A stretch of 64,000 bases of DNA from the NCBI RefSeq assembly GCF_016798325.1, contig NZ_JAERVO010000008.1:124001-188000 (forward strand), read 5' to 3'. The position numbers were made by a program, and so were the translations under genes. Below the pieces are notes generated by a model. It saw nothing but the letters and a program-made list of their open reading frames with translations, did not search any database and was not told the DNA's origin. Shown piece by piece: positions 46,644 to 57,025 of the stretch. Within the stretch, counting starts at the first letter, position 1. The number at the start of each line of letters is the position of its first letter. This DNA comes from Marinobacter mangrovi. Its GTDB lineage: Bacteria > Pseudomonadota > Gammaproteobacteria > Pseudomonadales > Oleiphilaceae.

Positions 46644-47180
46644 ATGGAACCGCCATCGGATTTAACGCTGGACAATCCCCTATGGCGCACGGCGCTGCAA
46701 CTCTGGTCCAATAAAGAGGTGGCCCAGGCCAGTCTCGCCCTGCAAGCGCAAGGGTGTTCGGTCTCCCGCCTGTTAACAGCGACGTGGTTGGCAATCGAGG
46801 GCCAAACGTGGGATGGTGAGGAGCCGGACAGCATCCGGCAATGGCGAGAGCACTGTACCGAACGCCTCAGGACACTCCGCCAGTCGCTGAACAAAACCTT
46901 TCCAACCAAAGCATTACGGGAATCCATCCAGGGCGCTGAATTGCAGGCGGAACAAATCGAGCTGGCATGGATCTACACCCTCAGGCTTCAGGACCGTCAC
47001 AATATGTCATCAAATTCGGTCTATAATGAAGGCCTGTTAATCCGTAACCTTCGCGCTGCGGCCCCGGAAGGGGACCACTCAACCTTACTCGAAGCTGGCA
47101 TGAACCGACTGATTGAGGCATTGCGGGACGCGATTCCCGCGGCGCACGCGACAACGACACAAGGGAGCCAATCCCGATGA
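46644..47180 (+). CDS. TIGR02444/DUF2390 family protein
   Basis: 178 residues from ATG 46644 with GGAG upstream; a start at 46605 lacks a site. The conserved opening DNPLWRTALQLWSNKEVAQASLAL, then LQAQGCSVSRLLTATWLA, match a proteobacterial family of helical cytoplasmic proteins encoded beside yheS. No function is established. The ATGA overlap with the next gene (47177) indicates one transcription unit. Confidence 0.82.
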   Translation: MEPPSDLTLDNPLWRTALQLWSNKEVAQASLALQAQGCSVSRLLTATWLAIEGQTWDGEEPDSIRQWREHCTERLRTLRQSLNKTFPTKALRESIQGAELQAEQIELAWIYTLRLQDRHNMSSNSVYNEGLLIRNLRAAAPEGDHSTLLEAGMNRLIEALRDAIPAAHATTTQGSQSR

Positions 47181-47569
47181 TGATGCGCCGCTGGGCCTTC
47201 CGACTGGCGTTTCCCGCGCTCGGCCTGCTGATCGTCCTGATGTTCGTCGGCATCAAGGAGCCGACGCCCAAGACCACCAGCACGACCACCGAACCGGTGC
47301 CGGCGTTTGAAGGCGTGGTGCCCAATCCGGTACCGGATACCGGGCCCGACATCGTCTTCAAATGGCAGGACACCGACGGCAGCTGGCACTACGCCGACAA
47401 GCCACCCTCCGACGGCAACTGGAACGCCCTGGCAGTGGATCCGGCCGGCAGCCGCCTGAACGCACAGCCGGAAGTGATGGCGGAACCCGACTGGCAATCC
47501 CCCTATTCGGCCCCTTATTCCCTCAGCGCCGAAGGCATTCGTCGTTCGCAAAATGCCGCGACGCCCTGA
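47177..47569 (+). CDS. Membrane-anchored DUF4124-like protein
   Basis: 130 residues. One N-terminal membrane helix (FPALGLLIVLMFVGI) is followed by a Thr/Pro-rich spacer and FKWQDTDGSWHYADKPPSDGNW, which matches the short DUF4124 motif (typically W-x-D-x-x-G-x-x-H-Y-S/A-D-x-P). That motif is common in periplasmic gammaproteobacterial proteins of unknown role. It starts four bases inside the previous gene. Three successive methionines start the chain; the first is chosen for the overlap. Confidence 0.75.
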   Translation: MMMRRWAFRLAFPALGLLIVLMFVGIKEPTPKTTSTTTEPVPAFEGVVPNPVPDTGPDIVFKWQDTDGSWHYADKPPSDGNWNALAVDPAGSRLNAQPEVMAEPDWQSPYSAPYSLSAEGIRRSQNAATP

Positions 47570-47817
47570 CGTCGTCTTTGCACACGTCAATTTTGGGACG
47601 TCGTCCCAACTTCCTTACCCATCAGTCATTGGCACAGTGTCGCCAAACGCGTTACCTTTGCCCTTCCATTAAAGGGAACCGCCGGGCCAGCTGACGAGGC
47701 CGGCCCCTCGGGGTTCTTCGACAAACACACCGGGAGTCACCCGTAACTTGGCTTCCTGAACGGACGTCTTACGCCCGTCAGGCCGGTTCGGTCTCTCCTC
47801 GAAGCTAAGGAAACTCC

Positions 47818-48543
47818 ATGAAAAAATCCCTGATTTCGCTTGCCCTGGCCGGCACGGTGGCCGCGACGGCCTTCACCGCCATGAACGCCTCGGCCGAGTC
47901 CGCCCTGGACACGCAGGACCAGAAGGTCAGCTACGGCATGGGGCTGGTGCTGGGCGAGCGCATGAAGCACGACCTGCCGGATCTGCAGATGGATCAATTC
48001 CTGGAGGGGATCAAGGACGGTCACGAAGGCGGTGACGCAGCCCGGATGAGCCGCGATGAAATCCAGGCGGCGCTGCAGGAATACCAGAAGAAGATGCAGC
48101 AGCAACAGATGGCCAAGGTTCAGGAAATGGCCAAGAAAAACAAGGCCGAGGGCGAGGCGTTCCTGGAGAAGAACGGCAAGCGTGACGAGGTGACCACCAC
48201 CGATTCCGGCCTGCAGTACGAAGTGCTTGAGGAAGGCGACGGCCCGAAACCCAAGGCGTCCGACACCGTGAAGGTCCACTACACCGGCGAGCTGATCAAC
48301 GGCGACGTGTTCGACAGCTCACGGGAGCGCGGCAAGCCGGTCACGTTCCAGCTGAACCAGGTGATTCCGGGCTGGACCGAAGGCCTGCAGCTGATGGAAG
48401 AAGGCGGCCACTACAAGTTCTACATTCCGTCTGACCTGGCCTACGGCCCGGGCGGCAACCGCTCCATCGGTCCCAACGAGACCCTGATCTTCGATGTGGA
48501 ACTGCTGAAGGTGAACCCGAAGGACGGTGAAGACGGCGAATAA
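47818..48543 (+). CDS. Periplasmic FKBP-type peptidyl-prolyl isomerase
   Basis: 241 residues. Signal peptide (1-26, ending MNASA). An N-terminal dimerisation domain (FKBP_N, about 28-130) with a long helix precedes the catalytic FKBP domain: VKVHYTGELINGDVFDSS, VTFQLNQVIPGWTEGLQ and YIPSDLAYGPGG. It resembles FkpA/MIP, which speed proline isomerisation and assist folding in the periplasm. It has a long upstream region (47570-47817) with only a small dyad at 47590-47610. A strong bidirectional terminator follows. Confidence 0.92.
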   Translation: MKKSLISLALAGTVAATAFTAMNASAESALDTQDQKVSYGMGLVLGERMKHDLPDLQMDQFLEGIKDGHEGGDAARMSRDEIQAALQEYQKKMQQQQMAKVQEMAKKNKAEGEAFLEKNGKRDEVTTTDSGLQYEVLEEGDGPKPKASDTVKVHYTGELINGDVFDSSRERGKPVTFQLNQVIPGWTEGLQLMEEGGHYKFYIPSDLAYGPGGNRSIGPNETLIFDVELLKVNPKDGEDGE

Positions 48544-48561
48544 TCCGTCTGCCTGAAACGC

Positions 48562-48588
48562 AAAGAGCCGGCTTAAAGCCGGCTCTTT
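48562..48588. terminator. Bidirectional terminator between FKBP and rsd genes
   Basis: AAAGAGCCGGCTT and AAGCCGGCTCTTT form a perfect hairpin with T residues on the plus side and A residues on the minus side. It can end both convergent transcripts. Confidence 0.85.
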
Positions 48589-48633
48589 TGCTTTAGGGCC
48601 CGAAACAAAAAGGGCGCCCCTAAAGGTGTCATG

Positions 48634-49122
48634 TCACGCTGAGGAAGGCGAAATCATCTTGTCGGCGTGGACGTTGTGCAGATGCTCGATCAGGAAATCC
48701 TCCAGCTCGAAGCGGGTTTCCAGCTGCTCGCCCAGATGGGACAGAGGCTCCATCAGCGCCTCCAGTTCCTCCGCAGTCATGGCGTCGCCGCTCAGGCGAT
48801 CGTTAAAGGACAGCGCCACCTCAGTGATCTCTTCCAGCTTGGGATAGACCTTGGCCACCAACTCCATGCCGCCGTCGTCGAATTCCTTGGCTTCCTGAAT
48901 CAGCTGTTCGTACACCTCGAAATGACCGGCCGACACGTAGTCCACCAGCACATCACAAAGCGCCACAAAGCGTGCCCGTACGGCCCCGGTATCCGAAAAT
49001 TCAGTGGTTCCGCTCACGTCGCAGAACTTGACGATCAGATCCTGTCGTTCGCGCAGCCAGCGATCAATCAAATCGCTGACACCACCCCATCGCTCCCTGG
49101 CACTCTGAACGTTCTCCAGCAT
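48634..49122 (-). CDS. rsd: Rsd/AlgQ anti-sigma-70 factor
   Basis: 162 residues from ATG 49122, preceded by GGGGGAG; the start at 49149 is weaker. The helical sequence (RERWGGVSDLIDRWLRERQDLIVKFC, FVALCDVLVDYVSAGHFEVYEQL, and LEDFLIEHLHNVHA near the end) matches Rsd and AlgQ. Rsd binds region 4 of sigma-70 in stationary phase and favours alternative sigma factors; AlgQ of P. aeruginosa does the same and affects alginate and siderophore genes. Position beside FKBP and DsbB is that of algQ. Confidence 0.92.
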   Translation of the reverse strand: MLENVQSARERWGGVSDLIDRWLRERQDLIVKFCDVSGTTEFSDTGAVRARFVALCDVLVDYVSAGHFEVYEQLIQEAKEFDDGGMELVAKVYPKLEEITEVALSFNDRLSGDAMTAEELEALMEPLSHLGEQLETRFELEDFLIEHLHNVHADKMISPSSA

Positions 49123-49259
49123 GGACTCCCCCTGGTTCTGTTCCGTCAAGGCCGACTCGCTTAAGGTCCGGCCAGCCTCCGTTATCGTTATGCTAAGGAC
49201 GTTACCCTAACCCCAGCGAGCCGGGCAAGCGTTTCATTGAGTCGCTGCACGACATCGGC

Positions 49260-49766
49260 TCAGTAAGCGGCCGCCTTGGGGCGAAACGCGCCGAACAGGA
49301 TAGCCAGACCCAGCAGGGCCAGCGCCACGAAGAAGATCGCCGTCCAGCCCGGGATACTCAGCCCCAGGAAGCGCCAGACCACTTCGGCGCAGTCGCCGGT
49401 ACCGCGCATGGCGATACTCAGGACCTCACGCAGCGGCATGACCTCAAGCAGATAGTCTACAGATGGTCCGCAGGCCGGAACCTGCTCTTCGGGGAGACTT
49501 TGCAGCCAGAGCTGACGGGCCGCCAGCGCCGTGCCCAGGATGGAGAAAAACGCCAGCACCAGTCCATAGAGGCGCCCGCCCCAGCCCTTGGGACCATGCA
49601 AGGCCGCCAACAGCGCTACCGCGCCAACGGCCATCAGTGCCATACGCTGCAGCCAGCAGAGCGGACAGGGCTCAAGCAGCATGACGTATTCCATGTAGAA
49701 CGCGGTGGCGAGCAAGGCAGCGCACACCAGGAAAATCAGAAGAAAAACGAGACGTCGACCGGGCAT
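49260..49766 (-). CDS. dsbB: Disulfide bond formation protein DsbB
   Basis: 168 residues from ATG 49766 with GAGGA upstream. Four membrane helices are evident. The first periplasmic loop carries CPLC (in MLLEPCPLCWLQRM), which binds the quinone; the second carries the pair in VPACGPS and TGDCAEV, which reoxidises DsbA. It passes electrons to ubiquinone. P. aeruginosa has a second such gene, dsbH, at this location, so the paralogue is uncertain. Confidence 0.92.
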   Translation of the reverse strand: MPGRRLVFLLIFLVCAALLATAFYMEYVMLLEPCPLCWLQRMALMAVGAVALLAALHGPKGWGGRLYGLVLAFFSILGTALAARQLWLQSLPEEQVPACGPSVDYLLEVMPLREVLSIAMRGTGDCAEVVWRFLGLSIPGWTAIFFVALALLGLAILFGAFRPKAAAY

Positions 49767-49951
49767 GGCGTCCTCTTCACGGGCTGGGTTGGGGCGCACC
49801 CGGCTGGGCTGATCTCCATCGGCCTGCTATTCTGGGCGCACACGATTTGGGGTGTCACGGTAACGGAACCGGTTCATCGACCGGCATTTTCTGCCGGGGT
49901 TCCCGACCGTCAGATGCGATACAACAGGATTACAAGGAGAACTGCAAGCCC

Positions 49952-50401
49952 ATGACATTCCGTCGCCTCGTTTTCGCCATTGGCCTCGCCCTGATGTGCC
50001 TCGCCAGCGTTTCCGTCCAGGCAGCCGATGAGGAGGCACCCGACGAGGCTACGACGGAAGAGCAGGCCGCTCCGGCGCCGTCGATCTATGTGGCCATGGA
50101 TCCGCCGTTCATTACCAATGTTGGGCAATCCACCGGCCGGCTCAGCTATGTGAAGGCCGAGGTCACGCTTCGTGTGGCGTCGAAAGAAGCGGAAACGGCG
50201 GTCAAGGACCACGAACCGCGGCTACGCCACGAGATGGTCATGCTGCTGGCTCAGGAAAAACTGGAAGAACTGTCGAAGCCGGAAGGTCAGGAGGCCCTGC
50301 GACAGAAGGCGCTGGAGGTGTTCAACAAGGTTCTGGAAGAGGAACAGACCGGCGCCGAGATCATGGATGTGCTGTTCACATCCTTTGTGGTGCAGCGCTA
50401 G
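49952..50401 (+). CDS. Exported FliL-like protein outside a flagellar cluster
   Basis: 149 residues from ATG 49952 after AAGGAGAA. Signal peptide ending VSVQA, an acidic Ala/Thr-rich spacer (30-50), then a FliL-type domain: YVAMDPPFITNVGQSTGRLSY, VKAEVTLRVAS and the terminal LFTSFVVQR. FliL proteins surround flagellar stators. Here the membrane helix of FliL is replaced by a cleavable-looking signal, and no flagellar gene is nearby. Short FliL-like proteins of this kind occur in marine gammaproteobacteria; the role is not known to me. Confidence 0.78.
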   Translation: MTFRRLVFAIGLALMCLASVSVQAADEEAPDEATTEEQAAPAPSIYVAMDPPFITNVGQSTGRLSYVKAEVTLRVASKEAETAVKDHEPRLRHEMVMLLAQEKLEELSKPEGQEALRQKALEVFNKVLEEEQTGAEIMDVLFTSFVVQR

Positions 50402-50440
50402 CGCTTGCGATTTAACCCGACTGGAACGGCGCCCCGGCGG

Positions 50441-50647
50441 TCAGGCGATCCGGTCGCTGGCACCGGGTTGCTCTTGCTGGAGGGCGTCGTTGCCGTCCTC
50501 CCAACCAGCCTCCCAGGCCGCAATCACCACTTCGCCCCGATAGGGACAGCGCTCACGGGGCATGCCCATCACCGAAGCCATATAGCCCTGGCGATACGCC
50601 TTGTTGAGCGATTCCACATCCCAGCCAAGCTTGATGTCCCTGGCCAT
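50441..50647 (-). CDS. rmf: Ribosome modulation factor
   Basis: 68 residues. The Rmf pattern AYRQGYMASVMGM, CPY (in MPRERCPYRGEV) and AAWEAGWEDG is clear. Rmf dimerises 70S ribosomes into inactive 100S particles in stationary phase. It follows the gshA terminator on the same strand, so it should have its own promoter between 50648 and 50690. Rsd lies 1.3 kb away, so two stationary-phase factors are close together. Confidence 0.94.
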   Translation of the reverse strand: MARDIKLGWDVESLNKAYRQGYMASVMGMPRERCPYRGEVVIAAWEAGWEDGNDALQQEQPGASDRIA

Positions 50648-50681
50648 GACAGCCCTCCCCTGCGCCTGTTCGCAACCTGTA

Positions 50682-50723
50682 ACAAAAATTAACAGGCGCT
50701 TGAGCGTGAAACAAGCGCCTGTT
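50682..50723 (-). terminator. gshA terminator
   Basis: The minus strand has AACAGGCGCTT (50723-50713) and AAGCGCCTGTT (50701-50691), an 11-bp perfect stem, followed by AATTTTTGTT. It separates gshA from rmf. Confidence 0.82.
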
Positions 50724-50766
50724 CAGGTTTTGTGCGGCAGGTCCGCCGGGGCGACGCCGAGTGTGA

Positions 50767-52326
50767 TCAATCCTTCAGATAGGCGTTGAGGTATTCCTCA
50801 AATGTCACCCGGTCGCTGGCTTCCAGCTCCTTCTGCGCGGCGATGGAATCGGTGGCCATTTTCTCGTAGGCGGACCGGGTTGCGTCATCCAGCCCTTCTT
50901 CACGCAGCTGCGCCTGATGGGCGCGGGACTGATCCAGCATCCAGGCCAGATGCCCCTGGCTGTGGCTTTCCATCGCCGCCAGAACCCGGTCGGATCGGGT
51001 CTTGCCCGGCTCGGTCAACACTGCCCGCTGGGCAGCCAGCGCGTTCTGATAGGTCTTTTCGCCGCCGTTGAAGGTGTCCAGACGTTCCGCCAGGCCCTGC
51101 AGACGATCCAGCAGGGTCAGCGCAGCGTCGCGAACCGGTGTCAGGCTGCCCTCGAAACAGATCTGCAGATCGGCCTGGCGCCCCTTGCCCACGACATCCT
51201 TGTAGCTGCCATCGAGGCGGGCGCATTCATCGTCACCGATCACCTCGCTGTCGCTGAGCAGGCAGTCCAGCAGGAACAGGTCGAGAAAATCGATCTGAGT
51301 CGCGCCGATGCCCAGCGGCTCGAACGGGTCCAGATCGAGGCAGCGCACTTCGACGTATTCCACCCCGCGGCTACGCAGCGCCTGGATCGGCTTTTCGCCG
51401 CGCTGGGTGGTGCGTTTGGGCCGCACAGCGCTGTAGTACTCGTTCTCGATCTGCAGCACGTTGGTGTTGATCTGGATGAACTCGCCGTCGGCGTTGCGCA
51501 TCCCGATCTTCTCGTAGGGCGGCCAGGGCGTGTGGATCGCCCGGTACAGTGTGTCCGTATAGGTGCGCAGTTCGTTGAAACAGATGTCCAGCGAGGCCTG
51601 GGCGTTGTTGTGGTAGCCCAGGTCGCCCATGCGAAGGGAGGTCGCACTCTCGCCCACCCAGGTGTCGTCGCTGAAACGCTTGAGATGGTGGGACACACCG
51701 TCCACGAAGCTGGCATCCAGCGCCGGTGACGCCCCGAACAGCAGCATCAGCAACCAGCTGCGCCGGCGGAAATTGCGGATCAGCCAGAAGTACTGGTCCG
51801 ATTTGAAATCCTGCAGGCTACGCTCGTCGCCCAGCAGCGACTGCCAGCGGGGCCAGAAACTCTCCGGCAGGGAGAAGTTGTAATGGACGCCGGCGATGCT
51901 CTGCATCATCCGGCCGTAGCGCACATCCAGCCCGCGGCGATAGACGTGTCGCAACTGACCGCTGTTGGAGGAGCCGTACACCGCGATGGGGATGCTGGCG
52001 TCGCCGTCCAGCCGACAGGGCATGCTGCCGGACCAGAGCACCTCATCGCCCAGGTTGGCCTGCACGAAACGGTGGGTTTCGGACAGCGAGGCCAGCAGGG
52101 ACTCGGTACTGTCACACACCGGCGTGATCAGCTCCAGCAGGGATTCAGAGTAGTCCGTGGTGATCCGGTCATGGGTAAGCGTGGAGCCCAACGCTTCCGG
52201 ATGCGGTGTCTGGGCGATAAACCCGTTCTGGTCTACCCGCAGCCCTTCTTTCTCCAGGCCTTTGCGGAAGCCGTGCCAGTCCTGCGCCGAGAACTGCTGG
52301 AATAGCCCCTTGCGGGATTCGCCCAT
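50767..52326 (-). CDS. gshA: Glutamate-cysteine ligase (class I)
   Basis: 519 residues, usual for the gammaproteobacterial form. SLHHYDI-type cores are replaced here by TLTHDRITTDYSESLLELITP, the conserved start of the active site, followed by LWSGSMPCRL and QSIAGVHYNFSLPE. It makes gamma-glutamylcysteine, the first step in glutathione synthesis. AAGGAGT precedes the ATG. It starts 53 bases after the tex stop and may have its own promoter. Confidence 0.95.
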   Translation of the reverse strand: MGESRKGLFQQFSAQDWHGFRKGLEKEGLRVDQNGFIAQTPHPEALGSTLTHDRITTDYSESLLELITPVCDSTESLLASLSETHRFVQANLGDEVLWSGSMPCRLDGDASIPIAVYGSSNSGQLRHVYRRGLDVRYGRMMQSIAGVHYNFSLPESFWPRWQSLLGDERSLQDFKSDQYFWLIRNFRRRSWLLMLLFGASPALDASFVDGVSHHLKRFSDDTWVGESATSLRMGDLGYHNNAQASLDICFNELRTYTDTLYRAIHTPWPPYEKIGMRNADGEFIQINTNVLQIENEYYSAVRPKRTTQRGEKPIQALRSRGVEYVEVRCLDLDPFEPLGIGATQIDFLDLFLLDCLLSDSEVIGDDECARLDGSYKDVVGKGRQADLQICFEGSLTPVRDAALTLLDRLQGLAERLDTFNGGEKTYQNALAAQRAVLTEPGKTRSDRVLAAMESHSQGHLAWMLDQSRAHQAQLREEGLDDATRSAYEKMATDSIAAQKELEASDRVTFEEYLNAYLKD

Positions 52327-52379
52327 GGTCTGACTCCTTGGGTCCGCGGGGCCCGCGCCGGCGAACCCCGTATATAAGT

Positions 52380-54716
52380 TTAGCGGCCTTTCTTGCCGGC
52401 CGAGGCGAACGCCTGAGCCAACGCTCCAGCCATGGCGCCCTGAGGCGCCTTGCCGCTGTCTTTCTGACCGCGATTGCGGGACGGGGCCCGGTCGCTTTGA
52501 CCGCCGCCTTTACGCCCGCCGCGTGACGCATTGTTCTCACCCGGTTGGTCATCCATACGCATGGACAGGCCAATCCGCTTACGAGGCACGTCCACTTCCA
52601 TGACCTTGACCTTGACGATATCGCCGGCTTTCACCACCTCACGCGGGTCCTTGACGAACTGGTGAGACAGGGCCGAGATGTGCACCAGGCCATCCTGGTG
52701 GACGCCGATATCGACGAAGGCGCCGAAGTTGGTCACGTTGGTGACACTGCCTTCCAGCACCATGCCGGGTTCGAGATCCTTCAGGGTTTCCACCCCTTCC
52801 TCAAAACTGGCAAACCGGAATTCAGGTCTGGGGTCGCGTCCCGGTTTTTCAAGTTCGGCGATGATGTCCTGGATCGTGGGCAGACCGAATTTGTCGTTCA
52901 CATAGCGTTTGGGATCGACGCTGCGCAGAAAGTGGCTGTCGCCGATAATCTGGTCAACGGACTTGCCGCTGTCCTTGGCGATCGCCTCCACCACGCCATA
53001 GGCTTCCGGATGCACGGAGGAGCGATCCAGCGGGTTGTCGCCACCGGCGATCTTGAGGAAGCCGGCCGCCTGCTCGTAGGTTTTCGCGCCCAGGCGGGAC
53101 ACGTCCAGCAGCTGCTTGCGGTTGCGGAACACCCCGTTCTGGTTGCGGAAATCGATGATGTTCTGGGCGGTGATCTGGTTCAGACCGGCGACCCGGGCCA
53201 GCAACGGTACCGACGCGGTATTCAGGTCGACACCCACGCCGTTTACACAGTCTTCCACCACGGCGTCCAGGCTGCGCGCCAGCTGCACCTGGGACACGTC
53301 GTGCTGGTACTGCCCCACACCGATGGACTTGGGCTCGATCTTGACCAGCTCCGCCAGCGGATCCTGCAGACGACGGGCGATGGATACGGCACCCCGGATG
53401 GTGACGTCCAGATCCGGCAGTTCGCGGGCGGCAAATTCAGACGCGGAGTAAATGGACGCGCCGGACTCGTTGACCACGATGCGCGCCAGGTTGAGATCCG
53501 GATAGCGCTTGATCAGCTCGGCGGCCAGCTTCTCGGTCTCCCGGGAGGCGGTGCCGTTACCGATCGCGATCAGCTCGATCTTGTGCTCGCGACACCAATT
53601 GGCCAGCTGTTCGATGGACTGGTCCCATTTGTTCTGTGGCGCGTGGGGGAAGATGGCGCCATAGCCGGACACCTGACCGGTACCGTCGATGATGGCGACT
53701 TTCACACCGGTCCGCAGGCCGGGGTCGAGGCCCAGAGTCGGGCGCGGGCCCGCCGGGGCCAGCAGCAGGAGATCCTTCAGGTTGGCCGCGAAGACCTGGA
53801 TGGCCTCGGCTTCGGCGGCTTCGCGCACCTGCGCCACCAGCTCGGTTTCCAGGTGGGTGGACAGCTTGACCCGCCAGGTCCAGCGCACCACTTCCGCCAG
53901 CCAGCGGTCAGCGGCGCGGCCCTGGTCGCGGATTTTCCAGTGCCCGGCAATTTTCTGTTCGCAGGGCGACACGCGGCTGCGATCGTCCTCGTCGTCACCC
54001 ACCACGATGCTGTAATTGAGGATACCTTCGTTGCGACCGCGCAGGATCGCCAGCGCCCGATGGGACGGCACCTTCTTCAGCGGCTCACTGTGCTCGAAAT
54101 AGTCACGGAACTTGGCGCCCTCGTTTTCCTTGCCGGGCACCACGGTGACCTTGAGCGTGCCGTCCTGCCACAGGAAATCACGCAGGTGACCGAGCAGTTC
54201 CGCATCCTCGGCGAAGCGCTCCATCAGGATGTACTTGGCACCGTCCAGTGCGGCCTTGGCATCCTCGACGCCCGCTTCGGCGTTGAGATACTCGGCGGCC
54301 AGCGTGTCCGGATCCTGGGTCGGATCCTCATAGAGCGCATCCGCCAGCGGCTCCAGCCCCGCCTCCTTGGCGATCTGGGCCTTGGTGCGGCGCTTGGGTT
54401 TATAAGGCAGATAGAGGTCTTCGAGGCGGTTCTTGGTGTCCGCCGTCTCGATCGCTTCACGCAGTTCGTCGGTCAGTTTGCCCTGCTCTTCGATACTGGC
54501 CAGGATGGTACCGCGACGGTCTTCCAGTTCACGCAGGTAACGCAGGCGCTCCTCGAGCGTGCGCAGCTGGGTGTCATCCAGCGAGCCGGTCACCTCTTTC
54601 CGGTAACGGGCAATAAACGGCACCGTGGCGCCTTCGTCGAGCAGGCCAACCGTGGCGCTGACCTGTTGTTGCCGGACACCCAGTTCGTCGGCGATCCGCT
54701 GGAAAATACTGTTCAT
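52380..54716 (-). CDS. tex: Tex-family RNA-binding transcription accessory protein
   Basis: 778 residues. An N-terminal helical domain ([37 protein letters not shown]), a YqgF-like nuclease fold ([17 protein letters not shown]), a helix-hairpin-helix region ([19 protein letters not shown]) and a C-terminal S1 RNA-binding domain ([20 protein letters not shown]). Family members bind nucleic acid and affect transcription. The tail is Arg/Gly/Ser-rich. GAGGTGGC precedes the ATG. Confidence 0.95.
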   Translation of the reverse strand: MNSIFQRIADELGVRQQQVSATVGLLDEGATVPFIARYRKEVTGSLDDTQLRTLEERLRYLRELEDRRGTILASIEEQGKLTDELREAIETADTKNRLEDLYLPYKPKRRTKAQIAKEAGLEPLADALYEDPTQDPDTLAAEYLNAEAGVEDAKAALDGAKYILMERFAEDAELLGHLRDFLWQDGTLKVTVVPGKENEGAKFRDYFEHSEPLKKVPSHRALAILRGRNEGILNYSIVVGDDEDDRSRVSPCEQKIAGHWKIRDQGRAADRWLAEVVRWTWRVKLSTHLETELVAQVREAAEAEAIQVFAANLKDLLLLAPAGPRPTLGLDPGLRTGVKVAIIDGTGQVSGYGAIFPHAPQNKWDQSIEQLANWCREHKIELIAIGNGTASRETEKLAAELIKRYPDLNLARIVVNESGASIYSASEFAARELPDLDVTIRGAVSIARRLQDPLAELVKIEPKSIGVGQYQHDVSQVQLARSLDAVVEDCVNGVGVDLNTASVPLLARVAGLNQITAQNIIDFRNQNGVFRNRKQLLDVSRLGAKTYEQAAGFLKIAGGDNPLDRSSVHPEAYGVVEAIAKDSGKSVDQIIGDSHFLRSVDPKRYVNDKFGLPTIQDIIAELEKPGRDPRPEFRFASFEEGVETLKDLEPGMVLEGSVTNVTNFGAFVDIGVHQDGLVHISALSHQFVKDPREVVKAGDIVKVKVMEVDVPRKRIGLSMRMDDQPGENNASRGGRKGGGQSDRAPSRNRGQKDSGKAPQGAMAGALAQAFASAGKKGR

Positions 54717-54895
54717 GCCACCTCACTTGCATTGCACATAGACGGATGTGGGTCGAAAGACCTCCGGAGGAAAGGCGCGCATTATAGCGCCATGGCGGGG
54801 TCTTCGGCGATCCCCGGCGAACCCGGGGCCATTTGGGCAAGCGGGCGCGTCGGTATCAACAATCCACAGGATGATGCAGTGAAAGGTACAGAGGC

Positions 54896-56632
54896 CTACT
54901 GGCCCAGACAAGCGAGGCTGTTACGCTCTTCGAGGAAGACCAGCAGGTCGGCCCAGGGCATGGGGCGGGCATAATAGTAGCCCTGCACTTCGTCGCAGTG
55001 CTGCTGGCGCAGGAAGTCCAGCTGGCCTTCGGTCTCGACGCCTTCAGCCACCACACTCATCTGCAGACTGTGGGCCAGACTGATGATGGCGCGGATGATG
55101 TGCTCGGCGTCGCCGCTCTGCCCCAGGCGCTGGACAAACGACTTGTCGATCTTGACCAGGGAAATGGGCAAGTGCTGGAGGTTGGACAGCGATGAGAACC
55201 CGGTGCCGAAATCGTCCAGCGCGAAGCTGATGCCCAACTGATTCAGTTCGCGCAGGCAGCGCTGGGCGTAGTCCGGATCGTGCATCATCGCACTTTCCGT
55301 CAGCTCCAGTTCCAGCAGGCTGGTATCGATACTGGCGTTGTAGATGATGCGGAAGATGGTTTCGGTCATCTTGCGGTCGTGGAACTGACGGAACGACAGG
55401 TTCACGGCAAACACCAGGCCCGGGTAACCCAGACCGTTGGCTTCCCGCAGTCGTTCGCAGGCCTGTTCCAGCACCCAGTAGCCGATGGGCACGATCAATC
55501 CGCTGCGTTCTGCGGCGGGAATGAATTCGTCCGGTCCGACCAACCCCCGATCGGGGTGATTCCATCGCAGCAGGCATTCCACGCCCCGCACTTCCTCCGT
55601 GACGAGATCGATGCGCGGCTGGTAATACAATTCCAGCTGCTTGCCCCGCAGCGCGTTGCGCAGGTCGGCCTCCAGGGTCAGTTGACGCCCGACCGTCAGG
55701 TGCAGCTGCTGGTTGTAGAAGCGGTAACTGGTGCCGGCGTCGCGCTTGGCCTCAAACATCGCACGGTTGGCCTGGCGCAAGAGCATTTCCGGCGTATTGC
55801 CGGCTTCCGGGTAGGTGGCAATACCGACGCTCGCGGTCAGCACCACACTCTTACCCTCCACCACCACCGGCTCATTCAGGGAAGCCACGAGCTTGCGGAT
55901 CACCTGGGTGACGTCGAGGGAGTTTTCGACCCGTTCAATAATGATCGCGAATTCATCGCCGCCAATCCGCATCAGCGAATCCACCCGGCGCAGTTTCTGG
56001 CGCAGACGCTCCGCCAGCTTGAGGATCAACTGATCCCCGGCCTGGTAACCGAGGCTGTCGTTGACGGAACGGAATTCGTCCAGGTTGATGTGCAGCAGCG
56101 CCAGCCGCTGGTTATGCCGCTCGGCCCGCAGGATAGCCTGCTGCAGCCGGTCGAAGAACAGGTCCCGGTTGATAAAGCCGCTGGCGACTTCCCGGCCCAA
56201 CTCGGTGCGGGTACTGGCGGTGGCGCGGTGGCGGAACAGCGCGCACAGCAGGGCGCGGCCCAGGTTCCAGCAGTCGAGATGGCCCTTGCACAGGTAGTCG
56301 ATCGCGCCATTGACCCGGGCCGGAGGCAGGCCGATGGCCTCGGGTTCGGCGCCGAGGGCAATCACGGGTTTTTCATCGCCGGCGACGGCGAGGTACTGAA
56401 GGAACGCGGTCTGGGAGGTGACGAACATGATGCTGTCCCACAGCACCACGTCGAACTGGGTGTGACTGATCAGGTCTTCACAATCGGCCAGATCGGGACA
56501 CCAGGTCAGTTCGACCTTCAGCTCCGGATTCTGTTTCAACAGATGGACGTACCACAGGTAGTCCTGCAGCTCCGGCGTCAAAATCAGTAATCGGACAGCC
56601 GTGGCATTCCACGCATCATCCACATCATTCAT
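54896..56632 (-). CDS. REC-like/GGDEF/EAL protein, probable c-di-GMP phosphodiesterase
   Basis: 578 residues from ATG 56632; the start at 56704 adds a leader with no site. Residues about 10-130 resemble a receiver but lack the N-terminal acidic pair (LLILTPEL), so phosphorylation is doubtful. The GGDEF domain is intact at its core ([10 protein letters not shown]). The EAL domain has ECLLRW for [40 protein letters not shown] and QGYYYARP, so all metal and catalytic residues appear present. It should hydrolyse c-di-GMP, perhaps with GTP-sensing by GGDEF. P. aeruginosa has a GGDEF-EAL gene (ProE) beside rep as well. Confidence 0.87.
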   Translation of the reverse strand: MNDVDDAWNATAVRLLILTPELQDYLWYVHLLKQNPELKVELTWCPDLADCEDLISHTQFDVVLWDSIMFVTSQTAFLQYLAVAGDEKPVIALGAEPEAIGLPPARVNGAIDYLCKGHLDCWNLGRALLCALFRHRATASTRTELGREVASGFINRDLFFDRLQQAILRAERHNQRLALLHINLDEFRSVNDSLGYQAGDQLILKLAERLRQKLRRVDSLMRIGGDEFAIIIERVENSLDVTQVIRKLVASLNEPVVVEGKSVVLTASVGIATYPEAGNTPEMLLRQANRAMFEAKRDAGTSYRFYNQQLHLTVGRQLTLEADLRNALRGKQLELYYQPRIDLVTEEVRGVECLLRWNHPDRGLVGPDEFIPAAERSGLIVPIGYWVLEQACERLREANGLGYPGLVFAVNLSFRQFHDRKMTETIFRIIYNASIDTSLLELELTESAMMHDPDYAQRCLRELNQLGISFALDDFGTGFSSLSNLQHLPISLVKIDKSFVQRLGQSGDAEHIIRAIISLAHSLQMSVVAEGVETEGQLDFLRQQHCDEVQGYYYARPMPWADLLVFLEERNSLACLGQ

Positions 56633-57025
56633 TGGTGGCGGCCAACTCCCTTTTATCCGGTGCCATGCAATCGATTGGCAGGTACGGCATCCTACCGGCA
56701 TCACACCTCAGATGCCGGTATACGTTCCGCGCACCAGGTCCGACAATCCAGCATCTCATTGACTAAGCCCTTTCCATAGGGGGCATGGGAAAGCATAGAC
56801 GAACCGCCCGCTGACTGCAGCGTCATTTTCGTTCTATGCCAACACCCGTTGGTGACGGCCCTGCGCGCCGGTATGCGTTTCGTTACCGAATGGAGTAAAC
56901 CCCGGCCGCCACCTGATGTAGAATAACCCGCTCGATCCGGCCATTCGGCCCGGCTTTCAAAGCGCCTTGCCCTGATCGCACTGACAAGTGCCCAAGGGTA
57001 AACGATTTTTTCAGGCAGGACACCC
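56633..57025. other. Intergenic region between GGDEF-EAL gene and rep, no gene seen
   Basis: 393 bases with divergent genes on each side. A TAGAAT hexamer at 56919-56924 is a possible -10 for rep, without a good -35. AGGA at 57017-57020 serves the rep GTG. A 112-codon open frame on the minus strand overlaps the rep start and looks non-coding. Confidence 0.4.

Noticed and set aside
52545-54974. An 809-codon plus-strand frame
   Set aside because: Antisense to tex, Gly/Val/His-rich, with no recognisable domain.
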